Below, piece after piece: positions 12,701 through 22,506 of a stretch of DNA of 64,000 bases (position 1 is its first letter; each line of letters starts with the position of its first letter). The position numbers were made by a program, and so were the translations under genes. A model generated the notes under the pieces. It was not told the DNA's origin and did no database searches. It worked only from the letters and a program-made list of their open reading frames with translations. The stretch is from Chondrilla cf. caribensis (lineage: Eukaryota > Porifera > Demospongiae > Chondrillida > Chondrillidae): contig OZ026565.1 in assembly GCA_964020155.1 (NCBI GenBank), positions 2,796,053 through 2,860,052 on the forward strand. The letters run 5' to 3'.

Positions 12701-15700
12701 CAAGGGGATCCGCTAGCTATGGCCATGTATGCCATGGCCGTAACCCCACTAATCCACCAATTAAAACAGGAAACAACAAAGCAAGTATGGTTTGCGGATG
12801 ACGCTACTGCCGGGGGAAACCTCACCAACTTACGTGAATGGTGGGATCGTCTCACCAGCACTGGTCCAGACTATGGTTACTTCCCGAATCCATCAAAAAC
12901 ATGGCTTATTGTGAAAGAAGGGTATAAAGAGAAAGCCGAATCTGCATTCAGAGGAACCCAAATAGTCATTAGTGAAGAAGGAAAGAAATACCTTGGCTCT
13001 GCCATAGGTAAGCGGACCTTCATAGAAAACTATGTACAACAGAAGGTCACCACCTGGGTGTCCGAGCTAGAACGCCTCTCCTCTATAGCCATCACCCAAC
13101 CACATGCAGCATTTGCAGCATTTACACATGGGCTAACCAACAGATGGACATATCTAGCAAGAACTACTCCAAACATCGCAGAGCTCATCAAACCCCTTGA
13201 AGAGACCATACGGAAAGTTTTCCTACCACATCTCACTGGCCAAAACGCTTTCAACGACACCGAAAGGAATTTATTGGCACTACCAGCACGGCTAGGTGGT
13301 CTTGGCATCCTTGATCCATGCAAAAAATCTACGCTACACTACTCCACGTGTCAGAAAATCTCAACTCCCCTTGTATGCTTGATCTTAGATCAGTCTGAGG
13401 CATATACACCTGAAGTGATGGCGGCCCAGGCAAGATTGAGAAACGATGCACGCCAGCTCAACCGACAACATGAAGAGCAAACAGCAACCAACCTAAAAGA
13501 AAGCCTACCAACAAAGCTGAAGAGAGCCCAAACTGTATGCTCTGAGAAAGGTGCCTCAAGCTGGCTATCAGCATTACCCATCTCTGAACACGGTTTTGCC
13601 CTGCATAGAGGGGCCTTCAGGGATGCTCTGTGTCTGCGCTATGGCTGGCAACCAGTACACCTACCATCCCGTTGTGTCTGTGGCCAGCATTTTACCATCG
13701 AGCATGCACTCAGCTGCCCAAAAGGCGGATTTCCTACCATCCGGCACAATGAAATCCGTAACATCACAGCAGACCTCCTGAGCGGGGTTTGCCAATGTGT
13801 TGGAATAGAGCCAAGTTTGCAGCCCGTCACCGGTGAACAATTTCAGCACAAGACTACCAACAAAGAAGATGGAGCCAGGCTCGATATTGTAGCACAAAGC
13901 TTCTGGGGGAGAGATAGACAGAGTGCATTCTTTGATGTGAGGGTGTTCAACCCATACGCACCTTGCTATCGAAACTCCACCCCAGCCCAGTGCTATCGAA
14001 AAAATGAATTGGAAAAGAAGAGGGCATATGAAGAACGTGTGCAAGAAGTAGAACATGGCTCCTTTTCTCCACTAGTTTTTTCAGCAGCTGGAGGAATGGG
14101 CACCATCGCGACTACTGTTTATAAGAGAATAGCTTCTCTCATGGCTGAAAAACAAGGAAGGCCTTACAGCTCGACACTACACTGGCTAAGATGTCGTTTG
14201 AATTTTTCATTACTACGATCAGCCATCATGTGCATCCGTGGCTCACGTTCTATCTTCCCCTCAAATTGCTCGGTCACAGCCGTAGAGTCCATTGACCTGG
14301 CCATTCAAGAAGGTCAGGTGCCAGCATCCTAAATCAACATTACAATTATCATTATTATTATTATAGTTGATGTAATACTAACATTAATTTATTATTATTA
14401 TTATAATTGTGCTATATTATATTATTATTATTATTTTGGTCATCGTTTAGTACTTATATGTAGCTTTGACATCATTGTGGATCCATGTATGATTTTATTG
14501 TATTTTTACATGTCACATACTATGATAGTATATGATTTCAATTTTAATATGTACAAAATCAGGAACAGTGATGGTAGATATATCACATTTATTGGTCAGA
14601 TATACATTCTTATTCAAAATCTTAAATCTCATGGAACATTAATGTAGCATAGTTCATGTTCTAAAGAACCAACAACGGTCACTCATACTTGAGGTACGTA
14701 CATAACATCTTCGTGATCAAGTATACCGTGCTAGCCTTTATTAATCAATGAAACCAGTGATAGTCATCTAGATCTGTAGCATGGTGAACTGTGGTTGCTC
14801 ATACCAACGGACAATGGAGGTGTCAAATCTTCTTGATCAAAATGCAGCCTATCTCTTCACTTCCTTTCCTCCTCCCAAAGGTCAGATATACCAGGGTTTT
14901 TAGAGCATGCATTGTGCTCCACATTGGGATTAAGGATATCTGCAGCCACAGCATCAATTTCCAATTCACAGACACTAACAGACGGTACTTCATGATACGT
15001 GTGCCTACAAGTATATATTTGAAACATACATGCAGAAATTGAAAACATTGTATCAATGCACAGTGGTACATATGTATGTACCTACATATCACGTACAAAT
15101 AACAGATTAGGGTTTGCAAAGAGTGTTGGATTTATCTACGTATGTACAGTTTCTAGGAGCATTTATTCCCAAAGAAAACCACCCTTGGGGCTGAAACCTC
15201 TAAAAGCAATGAATACCTACATGTGAGAAAATAGTATCATTCAAGTGTTCCCAGATCCCGAAAGGTTTACCATACAAACACATACAATAGGTAAAGTGTG
15301 CATCTCATTGTAATTACCTAATGTTGACAACTTACTGATCACTGGAGTTCACCGATGGTGATATAGGAGAAGTGCAAATTTCTTGAGGACGTCTTCGTTT
15401 ATAAGCTTGAAGATGAATAAAGTTCATCCCATGTTGATTGTAGTCGATGAGAAACTACAGAGGTGGGGATTACAGTACTGTACAGCCTAAGTACATCAAT
15501 CTCAACAAATTCAGTCTACTGACATATGACAAGAGGAGTTACACAGCTAGCAACAAATTACTTTAATATGCGAACGTAACCATTAGGAAATGATTAACAA
15601 ATGAAAAAAAGTGAATTTACTGTTACTCAGGTAAAATGTGAAATGTCCCTGCATCTCTGCTGTAGCCCACCCATGAGGGCTAGAACTACTGCAATTGTAT

Positions 15701-16894
15701 GTATGTAGAACCGCTTACTACAAGAGTAGTTATTACCCGTGAATGTATCAAAAGTTGATTGGTTACACATGTTACATCATTAAGTCAGTTGACATGTACG
15801 TACATGATAATAATACTCTGTACTCAGTACCCTCCAGCTAGGAAGCTACCTCACCTGTAGGATGTAGGGAACATGGGCTTCATACGGTTGCAAAACCTGG
15901 TTCAAGATTGCTCCAGACAGTAGTAAATCAGCCAATCTGGAGTAAACACAAACAACTGCTGTATATAAATGCACTATATACACACATAGCTACGGTAAAC
16001 TTCTTGAATACCTTTTGATTAGAGAAGGATTGTAAAGAAACACTTTCAGAAATACTTTGTTATGATTATGATAGCCGTATATTGACCTGCAAGAATTGAA
16101 AAAATGACAAAAAATGTACAGTTATGACATAATACAATGTCAAAATATAAATAAATTGAAATAATTAATCACATCTAGTGCAGATTATCACTACATAATT
16201 TGGAAATAAGGACAATAGAGTGGATATATATACGTATACAATTGAGTTCTTGTCCCAATTGTATGTCGCAATTAGATATGTGTTTATAACATACGTGATG
16301 TACATGATGTACTCTAAACTACAAAATAACCTTAGATCTGGACATAGTTCACGTTGAGCTATTGATACATATGTGCGTTGAAAGGAAATAGCATTGGCTA
16401 GAACTTGCAATGGCACTGGGTCCGTATAAGAAGGGCTTAAGACCCATCCCAAGTTACCCTGAGCCACTCATAACATAGATACTTGACCACAATACCTAAA
16501 TCAAAACTCGTACTGCATCCAGTTGCAATACTACTCACATTGCTTCGACAACTGTGATCTTGAACACGTAGGAGGCGTCTCTTGAGGCTCCGAAAGACAT
16601 CTGCAGTGCCAAATCGATGCTTCTTGTGAGATACCGGAGATACTGATGAGTTACAGCGGTTTTCTGACCATCCAAACCAATAAGGAGATAGGGAAATACG
16701 CCATGGATGTGGACACAGCTCTTCCTACCGCAAGCTGTACTTCCAAACAGTCTTATAACGGGACAATACTTGACAGGCTTTCCTCGAAACTCGGAAAAGG
16801 ATACATCAAAGTTATCCAGAGGAGTAGAAAGATAATATTCACAGTGGAAAATTCGACAAGAAAATACAGATTTTCTGTCCACGTTGTTGGCCAT
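752..16894 (-). CDS. REV3L: DNA polymerase zeta catalytic subunit, 27 exons found, 3' end unresolved
   Basis: Catalytic subunit of the error-prone family-B polymerase that extends past DNA lesions. Exons join in phase: 16894-16539, 16086-16012, 15936-15855, 15454-15336, 15004-14805, 10508-10414 (or -10348), 10110-9981, 9440-8771, 8559-8288, 8227-7768, 7640-7397, 6697-6656, 6498-6367, 5834-5423, 5218-5103, 5003-4885, 4710-4569, 4503-4421, 4349-4188, 3711-3651, 3519-3437, 3359-3182, 3094-2870, 2541-2416, 2004-1814, 1093-986, 871-752; about 1667 codons. Exon 1 carries the REV3 N-terminal domain ([17 protein letters not shown]). Motif [16 protein letters not shown] is in 4349-4188, motif [20 protein letters not shown] in 3359-3182, motif C YGDTDS in 3094-2870, and FAKEYRG near 1880. 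The start is the ATG at 16894. In-frame TGA codons lie at 14857-14859 and 2909-2911. The C-terminal Cys clusters were not found. Identity is certain; function of this copy is doubtful. Confidence 0.93.
2275..2361. repeat. 87-bp inverted-repeat element in a REV3L intron
   Basis: Perfect 17-bp terminal inverted repeats (TACTGTATGTTTATGCA) enclose about 53 bp of unrelated sequence. It lies between the REV3L exons at 2541-2416 and 2004-1814. The shape is that of a miniature inverted-repeat element. The flanks do not show a clear longer target-site duplication. Confidence 0.6.
8228..8287 (-). other. REV3L: 60-bp intron of REV3L
   Basis: A short intron begins GTAAGG and ends AACAG. It is exactly 60 bp and contains an in-frame TGA at 8244-8246. 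Without it the neighbouring exons join in phase (GAC TCT G|TG CAG CAC). Because its length is a multiple of three, retention would keep the frame but insert the TGA. So this stop codon is not evidence of gene decay, unlike the two stops in conserved exons. Confidence 0.75.
10958..10970. repeat. Target-site duplication, left copy
   Basis: The 13-mer ATTTTTACATGTC, identical to 14502-14514, flanks the retrotransposon. The empty locus at 19421-19433 has it once on the other strand. Confidence 0.92.
10971..14501 (+). mobile_element. Non-LTR retrotransposon with restriction-like endonuclease, apparently full length
   Basis: The element sits in the intron between REV3L exons 5 and 6, in the opposite orientation. 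A 13-bp direct repeat ATTTTTACATGTC borders it at 10958-10970 and 14502-14514, and an uninterrupted copy of the same locus at 19023-19548 has this 13-mer once. The boundaries are therefore set by an empty site, not guessed. There is about 160 bp of 5' leader, one long ORF, and a 3' tail rich in ATT repeats without poly(A). The 13-bp duplication fits target-primed reverse transcription. The uninterrupted ORF and near-identity of the empty site suggest a recent insertion. Confidence 0.93.
11132..14332 (+). CDS. Reverse transcriptase / restriction-like endonuclease polyprotein
   Basis: A 1066-aa protein without breaks. The first ATG of the conserved part is at 11132; the frame is open for about 50 bp upstream. 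The N terminus is a compact Cys-rich module (PRCCSC, CQGCSC, CIDC) that probably binds nucleic acid. The reverse transcriptase has motif [13 protein letters not shown], motif [13 protein letters not shown], motif C FADD near 12797 and the YLGSAIG segment. The C-terminal part holds a CCHC-like cluster ([16 protein letters not shown]) followed by a PD-(D/E)xK-type endonuclease core (RLDI, then FFDVRVFNP). This order is that of R2/CRE-like non-LTR elements with a single ORF. The catalytic residues I can see are present, so it may be active. Confidence 0.92.
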   Translation: MPRCCSCLKDKGRCQGCSCVKKGLICIDCYPSEIGNCKNKNPTADTTNIEPRQEDLSERISNYGQERPTRYDQEFEDAHCATINDFNHHGRTIDDIDDLVTNEDLPPFEPIQSPNFRWGSIDGETFTRNIQLCYEEIIHWKRNLFKVPSGKAGKSFVREITRMFQAYADGSSLESMALQAAMVMPALLLQKPHFKSKAADHNAHLERRLQLWVEGKLEELIHEGRTIQQEFKRNRQSKQRDKDQTARLFAKLMMEGKVRAAMRLVTQSDRNGPLPLNDPAFPDDPTNTQTVRDVLYEKHPPKQLPKISTIIKPDTPSTEPHPVIFEAINGQLIRDTVLRMDGAAGPSGLDTTQWKRLCTSFKGASTDLCEALAATARRLCTCYVDPCGLSAFIACRLIALDKCPGVRPIGIGETARRIIGRAIARVLSKDIQEAAGPLQLCAGQLSGCESAVHAMRELFESPEIEAIILVDATNAFNSLNRQAALRNIHHLCPPLSKILINTYREDVCLFIDGETLLSQEGTTQGDPLAMAMYAMAVTPLIHQLKQETTKQVWFADDATAGGNLTNLREWWDRLTSTGPDYGYFPNPSKTWLIVKEGYKEKAESAFRGTQIVISEEGKKYLGSAIGKRTFIENYVQQKVTTWVSELERLSSIAITQPHAAFAAFTHGLTNRWTYLARTTPNIAELIKPLEETIRKVFLPHLTGQNAFNDTERNLLALPARLGGLGILDPCKKSTLHYSTCQKISTPLVCLILDQSEAYTPEVMAAQARLRNDARQLNRQHEEQTATNLKESLPTKLKRAQTVCSEKGASSWLSALPISEHGFALHRGAFRDALCLRYGWQPVHLPSRCVCGQHFTIEHALSCPKGGFPTIRHNEIRNITADLLSGVCQCVGIEPSLQPVTGEQFQHKTTNKEDGARLDIVAQSFWGRDRQSAFFDVRVFNPYAPCYRNSTPAQCYRKNELEKKRAYEERVQEVEHGSFSPLVFSAAGGMGTIATTVYKRIASLMAEKQGRPYSSTLHWLRCRLNFSLLRSAIMCIRGSRSIFPSNCSVTAVESIDLAIQEGQVPAS
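14502..14514. repeat. Target-site duplication, right copy
   Basis: The 13-mer ATTTTTACATGTC matches 10958-10970. Sequence resumes here with the REV3L intron that is continuous in the inverted duplicate. Confidence 0.92.
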
Positions 16895-17152
16895 AACTTT
16901 CAAACTGTCCTGAGGGTCATGGAGATGTCGAAAAGGTGCCTTAACAAATCAGTTTACATAACTATGATCCACAACGATTCTTGTACTTGATTTCCGACTT
17001 TGCAATAACCCGCCATTTACAGAAGTCAGTCCAGACAGCCCATGGAGCAAAATGGCCGATTTGTAGTCGGTCGGTCAGAAGCGTTTTGTGCGATTGTTTT
17101 CTAAATGTGTTATATAGTGAATTTTGATCTGGTAAGTTAATTCCAATAATCC
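16895..17152. promoter_or_regulatory. Putative bidirectional promoter, REV3L and the 186-aa gene
   Basis: Only 258 bp separate the divergent start codons at 16894 (-) and 17153 (+). The interval is unique sequence with more CpG than the surrounding introns and none of the TAC/GTA repeats. No TATA box is evident. A shared promoter is inferred from the spacing alone. Confidence 0.5.
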
Positions 17153-17500
17153 ATGGGGAATTGCATCAAGGTTGATACGACGAGTACTCGGTATCAAGGC
17201 TATACCAGTTATCCAACGGGTACTTCGGATCCTTTGTTGCGCGAGGAAGAAACAGATAATGTATCAGTTTACACTGCATTGGGAGACAGTAAGTCATTTC
17301 TGATCGTGCATACATATGCACTTGTGCACACACAATTATTTGTTAATTATAGAGATAGAGGCTACTACAAAATTTGTAAGCCTCCGGGCCTCTTTTACGT
17401 ACGTAATTCAGTTAGACTTGTGTTTCACACTCACGTCACCGTCACGCTTCAGTACACATCCATTGGTGTGACACCTGTAATTTTACATTAAACCATTTAC

Positions 17501-17566
<66 letters not shown>

Positions 17567-17819
17567 CCTCCCTCCCTCCCTCCCTCCCTCCCTGTCTTTT
17601 TTTTTTTTCACTGCACATGAGCCATAATTATTCCAAAGAATTTAAGGTACATGTGAGGTCTTAGGTGACCCAGACCCTGCTAAAACGTGTTCTACAAAAA
17701 CACATACACAGTTTATAGTCTGGCCTAAGAAAAAAAATGAATTAACAATAATATGAAAAGGGAAACGAAACTAATAACAATAATAACAATTAAATAACAT
17801 CATACAGTAATAGTGCTGG

Positions 17820-17852
<33 letters not shown>

Positions 17853-19618
17853 GTTAAGGGGTTTCTGTGCCTTCCGTCTGACGCCAGTTGCGCTTACACC
17901 AGATGAGGTGGGAGTGGTGTAGCACCGTCTTGACCAACTCCTCCTCCAGTCTCCGGCATTCTCTCGATGGTGGGTGGTCAAGGGCCTTGTACAGTTCTTG
18001 GAGGCTCACGAGATGGAGGAAGCCCCAAGACCCAACCTCGATGGTGATGAGGTTGGCAGTGGATGTTGCGGAGCACTCTGTCAGCAGATCTTGGTACCTA
18101 TCCCTCTTCCTCCTTGCCGCATCTTCGATGTTGGTTTCAAAGGGGATGGTCAGCTCAACCAAGTGAATGGAGGACTGGCTCCAAATGACCATATCCGGTC
18201 GGCTGTCTGTGGCAGCAAAGGAAGCAGGGAAGCAGTAAGACTGGCCAGGGAGGTCCACTGTGACCTGTTGTTGGGGGCTGGTGTGACTGCACGTGAACTG
18301 ATAGAGCAATTCGAGAACTGCATCATGACGCTGGTTGTATAGTCTACTCTGGAGGGCAACAGGACAGTGGTTCAGGGTGTGTAGTAGAGTCTGACGATTA
18401 GAGCAGAGGGGACAGTTGGGGGAGGGCAGCTTCTTCCAGAGGTGTAGGTTTGCATTGTGTGGGAGAGTATCCTGGACTGCATTGAGGGCAAATTTCATCA
18501 CCCTCTCTGGCAGCTCCCACAGTGCTTGTGCCCAGATGGAAGATGCTTGATCGTCAAACCAGCGGGGAATGTAGCCTTGTATGGAGAGTTTCCTGCTGTC
18601 CTCTAAACGCCTGCTGTCATCAGAGGCTGTGACTCCTTGCTTAACTCTCTTGATGAGTTGACTACGGGATGCTCCAGGGTCCTCCCTCATGACCTTTACC
18701 ACTTCCTGGTGGGGTTTGAAAGCTGCCCTGGTGGAATTGTCTTCAGCTACCGTCTGCCTGCTGGCAATGAGGCGCACGGTGGAGTCCTGGGAGCACATCT
18801 GGGAGGCAGCCAGACCACACCTGGTCTTCTTGAAGATGCTGCTAAGGGATGGCAGGTGGAGACCACCATTGGTCTTTGGGAGGTACAGTCGATGGGTAGC
18901 AGCACTCCGGGCGAGACCAGACCAGCGTTTCAGGAATCTTGCTGCTGTTGCTTCAAGGTTCTTAACCACCCAGGTGATGGAGAGATTGGAGATGGCCACC
19001 TTCTGAAGCTTCTCAATCGTCGATGCATGCTCTAAAAACCCTGGTATATCTGACCTTTGGGAGGAGGAAAGGAAGCGAAGAGATAGGCTGCATTTTGATC
19101 AAGAAGATTTGACACCTCCATTGTCCGTTGGTATGAGCAACCACAGTTCACCATGCTACAGATCTAGATGACTATCACTGGTTTCATTGATTAATAAAGG
19201 CTAGCACGGTATACTTGATCACGAAGATGTTATGTACGTACCTCAAGTATGAGTGACCGTTGTTGGTTCTTTAGAACATGAACTATGCTACATTAATGTT
19301 CCATGAGATTTAAGATTTTGAATAAGAATGTATATCTGACCAATAAATGTGATATATCTACCATCACTGTTCCTGATTTTGTACATATTAAAATTGAAAT
19401 CATATACTATCATAGTATGTGACATGTAAAAATGCCTTATGTCAATATGTGTACATATTTATGTATATACGTACATAGTTAGCTGTATGGACTGCATGCT
19501 AAGTGCATAATACAGTATTGCTTGTGTGAGGTAAGGTTAGCTTCCTTTATGTGCGAGTACATACAGGTGTACGTTATATACATAGGAACAAGTGTGTGTG
19601 TGTGTGTGTGTGTGTGTT

Positions 19619-19672
<54 letters not shown>

Positions 19673-19698
19673 TATGAGTGTGTCTTGTGTGTGTGTGT

Positions 19699-19759
<61 letters not shown>

Positions 19760-21233
19760 TATGAGTGTGTCTTGTGTGTGTAGGTGTGGGTAATATAGTG
19801 TCTGTTTGTATGTATGGATGCAAGTTTGCATACTAGTATTTACATACCTGCGTATTGGTTCATGTGAGATACACAATGAAATTTTTGATTATAACAACAG
19901 CCATGGATTTACACATAGGTTATACCAATAGACAAGGATATCAAGATGATGATGGGTGCGACAAAGAAAATTAATTCAATAGACTGCAGCTTTGAACAGT
20001 ACTCATTTGGAGTATTGTGCAGCAAGGATCAGTACCCTCGTGCACAAATTGGCAGAGGAGTATTTTGATCGCGTTTTGCTAGGGTACATCCATTGCAAAG
20101 AAAACCCTGGTATGTGCGTGAGGGCATTATGGAATGCAATATTATGGCACCTCAATAACTACACTCTTAATTTTCTCTAGACCCACAGCCTACAATGGAA
20201 TCCAACTTCCAACTTGTGGACAAGGTGGCATACTTAGTTGTGTGCCACTACCATGTCGGTGTGTGCCGTTGTCAAGTGAATAGGGAAAGTCTATTCCAAG
20301 GGACCACTGCAGTGGAAGTGCTGCAAGAGGTTATTGACACTTTTAGCCAAGAGGGATCATCAATCATTGATCTCACTGGAATATCTGGTGAGTTATGGGA
20401 CATTTCCATGCTCCGGCATAGTGATCAAGGAAAACCACAGTAAATATTGTGAAATTTTCATAATATAATTTGATCCGAACACAATAAATTGGTGAGAGTG
20501 CTGGGGTCACCACAACTAAATTAGACACTTTGGGTATTAACAATTCTTGCTGAACTTAGTGAACTTCGCTCCACTATGGTGCCCACACCAACTATCTACG
20601 TGAAACAACTAAAACTATGGATCCGGATCGATAATCCATGCTGAAATATTCAACGGCCAACCATAGATAGTATGGTTTGGTTACATATTATAATAATATT
20701 TATGGGTCAACTGATAGCTACGTATAACTAAACCAAATTCATTTGAAACACGTACCTCAGTCAATTCCAGAGTCTTGGAAATCCTGGTATTCCCGTCGAA
20801 TCCATGTCTGAAATGGAATCTAGCAAAGATTGATGTCCTTGTCTTCTCTACGTATGGTTATAGATATTAGATTCTAGAAAGCAGAGAAATTACACGCTAC
20901 GAATCGCATACGCATACTGTTGGAAATTCTCTATGACGTCACGATTATTGCGCAACGGTCGTTTCGGTACACAAATTTGTAATCCAATAAAAATTAATAC
21001 CATGGTAGACAAATTTGTGCACCTCATGCAAATGCCATGGTACACAAATTTGTGTTCCTTGTGTTCCTAAGTTTATCTATTGCACATGCCATTCTTGGTA
21101 GTCTTAACACATTTTATTGCTCTTGCTTCTGCCAGGAGCCACTATTGCTAAAGCAGCATCCGTCTTGAATAGAAGCTGTATTGTACTCTGTAAAGAAGAA
21201 GAAAAAGCATCTATCAGAAAAGAGTTGGAGTGA
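17153..21233 (+). CDS. 186-aa protein of unknown function with N-myristoylation-type start, 4 exons
   Basis: Exons 17153-17288, 19990-20109, 20181-20387 and 21136-21233 join in phase and end in TGA; all have GT-AG borders. The protein begins MGNCIKVD: a Gly at position 2 and Cys at 4 fit N-myristoylation with possible palmitoylation, so membrane attachment is likely. About 45 polar residues with a dileucine-like DPLLREEE follow. From residue 46 a folded, mostly helical region begins ([19 protein letters not shown]), then [19 protein letters not shown], and a Lys/Glu-rich C terminus ending RKELE. I do not recognise the family. Intron 1 (2.7 kb) is swollen by a microsatellite, a retrotransposon fragment and the inverted REV3L copy. 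Confidence 0.72.
17497..17596. repeat. (CT)n and (CCCT)n microsatellite
   Basis: A CT dinucleotide run passes into CCCT tetranucleotides, followed by a T run. Read on the minus strand it is an A run followed by a GGGA/GA array, so it may be the tail of the retrotransposon fragment on its right. Confidence 0.9.
17597..19022 (-). mobile_element. 5'-truncated non-LTR retrotransposon fragment
   Basis: On the minus strand an open reading of about 389 codons (19022-17854) is the C-terminal third of a second restriction-like-endonuclease retrotransposon. It has an RT thumb-like segment, a Cys/His cluster (CPLC, then HTLNHC) and an endonuclease core (RPDMVIW, then LVELTIPFE). It differs clearly from the element at 10971-14501. 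A 3' UTR with a 30-bp T run at 17821-17850 leads to an A run near 17600, the probable 3' end. Sequence homologous to the element stops abruptly at 19022, where a REV3L duplicate begins. Its coding part has no stop, so it is a young 5' truncation. Confidence 0.85.
19023..19548 (+). repeat. Inverted duplicate of REV3L exon 5 part and intron (empty retrotransposon site)
   Basis: The segment is the reverse complement of 14912-14502 joined to 10957-10842, skipping the 3.5-kb retrotransposon. By eye the two copies differ at one base over about 525 bp: CGA here, TGA at 14857-14859. It includes coding sequence ([20 protein letters not shown]) but no acceptor and no complete exon, so it is not expressed as REV3L. 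It lies in intron 1 of the 186-aa gene, where its TACG-rich intron continues without interruption. Confidence 0.93.
19590..19790. repeat. Interrupted (GT)n microsatellite
   Basis: A GT array contains two copies of an interruption, TACGTATGAGTGTGTCTTGT, starting near 19669 and 19756. A repeated interruption means the array grew by duplication of a block of about 87 bp as well as by slippage. Confidence 0.9.
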
Positions 21234-21499
21234 ACCATAACTTGAAACATTATTACTACCTCATTGTATGGACTGCCATGAGCAAGCTATCTATATTCTA
21301 ATCTTCATCAATAACCTCATAAAATGTTTGCACATTATGCTCATTTATAATGTTATAATTGAAGTCCTAATATTCAAAGCTATAAATTTTAGCAATTTCC
21401 TGTTCAAAATTTGCATGTTTGCAATATAAATGGAAAAACAATAATTATTGGAAATATGATGCAAACACTCATTCTAAGAATGGGACACTCATTCCAAGA

Positions 21500-21840
21500 G
21501 GTTGTTTTTTGTAGATTTCAGAAGCAAGGTTGTCTATGTTGTCCTTCAATGATTGCAATACAAGGAGCTGTCATGTGGTGAGTACTGTTGTATTTATTTG
21601 CATTACAATTGCCCTGTGGGTAGTCCACTGCTGCTGCCTCATCTCCCAGATAGTGAATTATCACCAAATGCTGCCTTCTGGTTCGAATACCTCTTTTTGG
21701 AAACTCTTGCTTACCCCCTCCGGTGTTGTGATTTTAAAGTATATTTTACTCAATTTGGGGCCATTCTACATGGTGCCACCTGTATATCCATCAGCCCTCC
21801 GTTCATCTATACATTAGAAAGACCACACCAATATTAAATT
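21500..21840 (+). other. Possible coding sequence, not assigned
   Basis: A plus-strand frame from about 21553 to 21837 has a protein-like composition (SELSPNAAFWFEYLFLETLAY, then FTQFGAILHGATC) and ends in TAA. An acceptor-like run ends near 21520 and a gtgagt lies at 21577. It starts 270 bp after the stop of the 186-aa gene. It could be an extra exon, a pseudogene piece or chance; no partner exon was found. Confidence 0.25.
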
Positions 21841-22101
21841 GTATAAGCTGAAGTAATATTGACTAGTACACCAAAGAACACAGTGTTGTACATATATAAT
21901 TCACTTACTGTACTATATAAAAATTTATGTACTAAAAGACTAATTTCATGCTGAAGTTCCAGGTTTACGTTTGAATGTAAATATTACAGTAACTGTGCTC
22001 TATAATAATAACTTATATTATGTCATTGTGTGTACTTGAAGCTATGTATGCCTGTAGCTGACCTGGATTTTGTTTATTTTTGTAGATATAATATAATACC
22101 T

Positions 22102-22234
22102 CTCCTCCTTTTGCTCTCCAAGGTGGTAGTCCACAAAGCAAGTCTTCAAACCTGCTGATGATGCTCAATAACTCTAGAAGTCCTGATGCAGGAAACCTTT
22201 CATTTCTCATAAAGACTGGCTGTGTCCAATTCAT
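22102..22234 (-). other. Possible first exon of a minus-strand gene
   Basis: From an ATG at 22234 the frame reads MNWTQPVFMRNERFPASG and on to LPPWRAKGGE, with a possible GTATTA donor near 22102. It is divergent from the ankyrin-Kelch gene, with 272 bp between the start codons. I found no second exon, so the call is weak. Confidence 0.3.
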
Positions 22235-22506
22235 CTTGAAATTGTCGCTTTTGTTTACTTACTGACACCTTTTATTATTGTTCTGTATTACTACATGAAA
22301 TAGTGATGGATACGCATCGTTAAATTCTTTCACGTGCCGACTCTTATCTGCGGGTCCGTATTTTGGACACTTATGGGCGCTAATTGGCCATGCTGTCGCT
22401 ATACTAAAGTACAGGTCCGTGTCCGTGTGGACGGTCCGCATTTTAGGCACAAGCGAGCCACGTGTTACAAGTTCGTCCTCTCCTCTGAAAGTCTACTTGA
22501 TTAGAA

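Noticed and set aside
2909..14859. TGA recoded as an amino acid
   Set aside because: TGA serves as the normal stop of the 186-aa gene and no other host gene here has internal TGA; nonsense or sequence error is simpler.
16165..16467. Open minus-strand stretch between REV3L exons 1 and 2
   Set aside because: Exon 1 joins exon 2 (16086-16012) directly in phase with the conserved order; the stretch has no family match.
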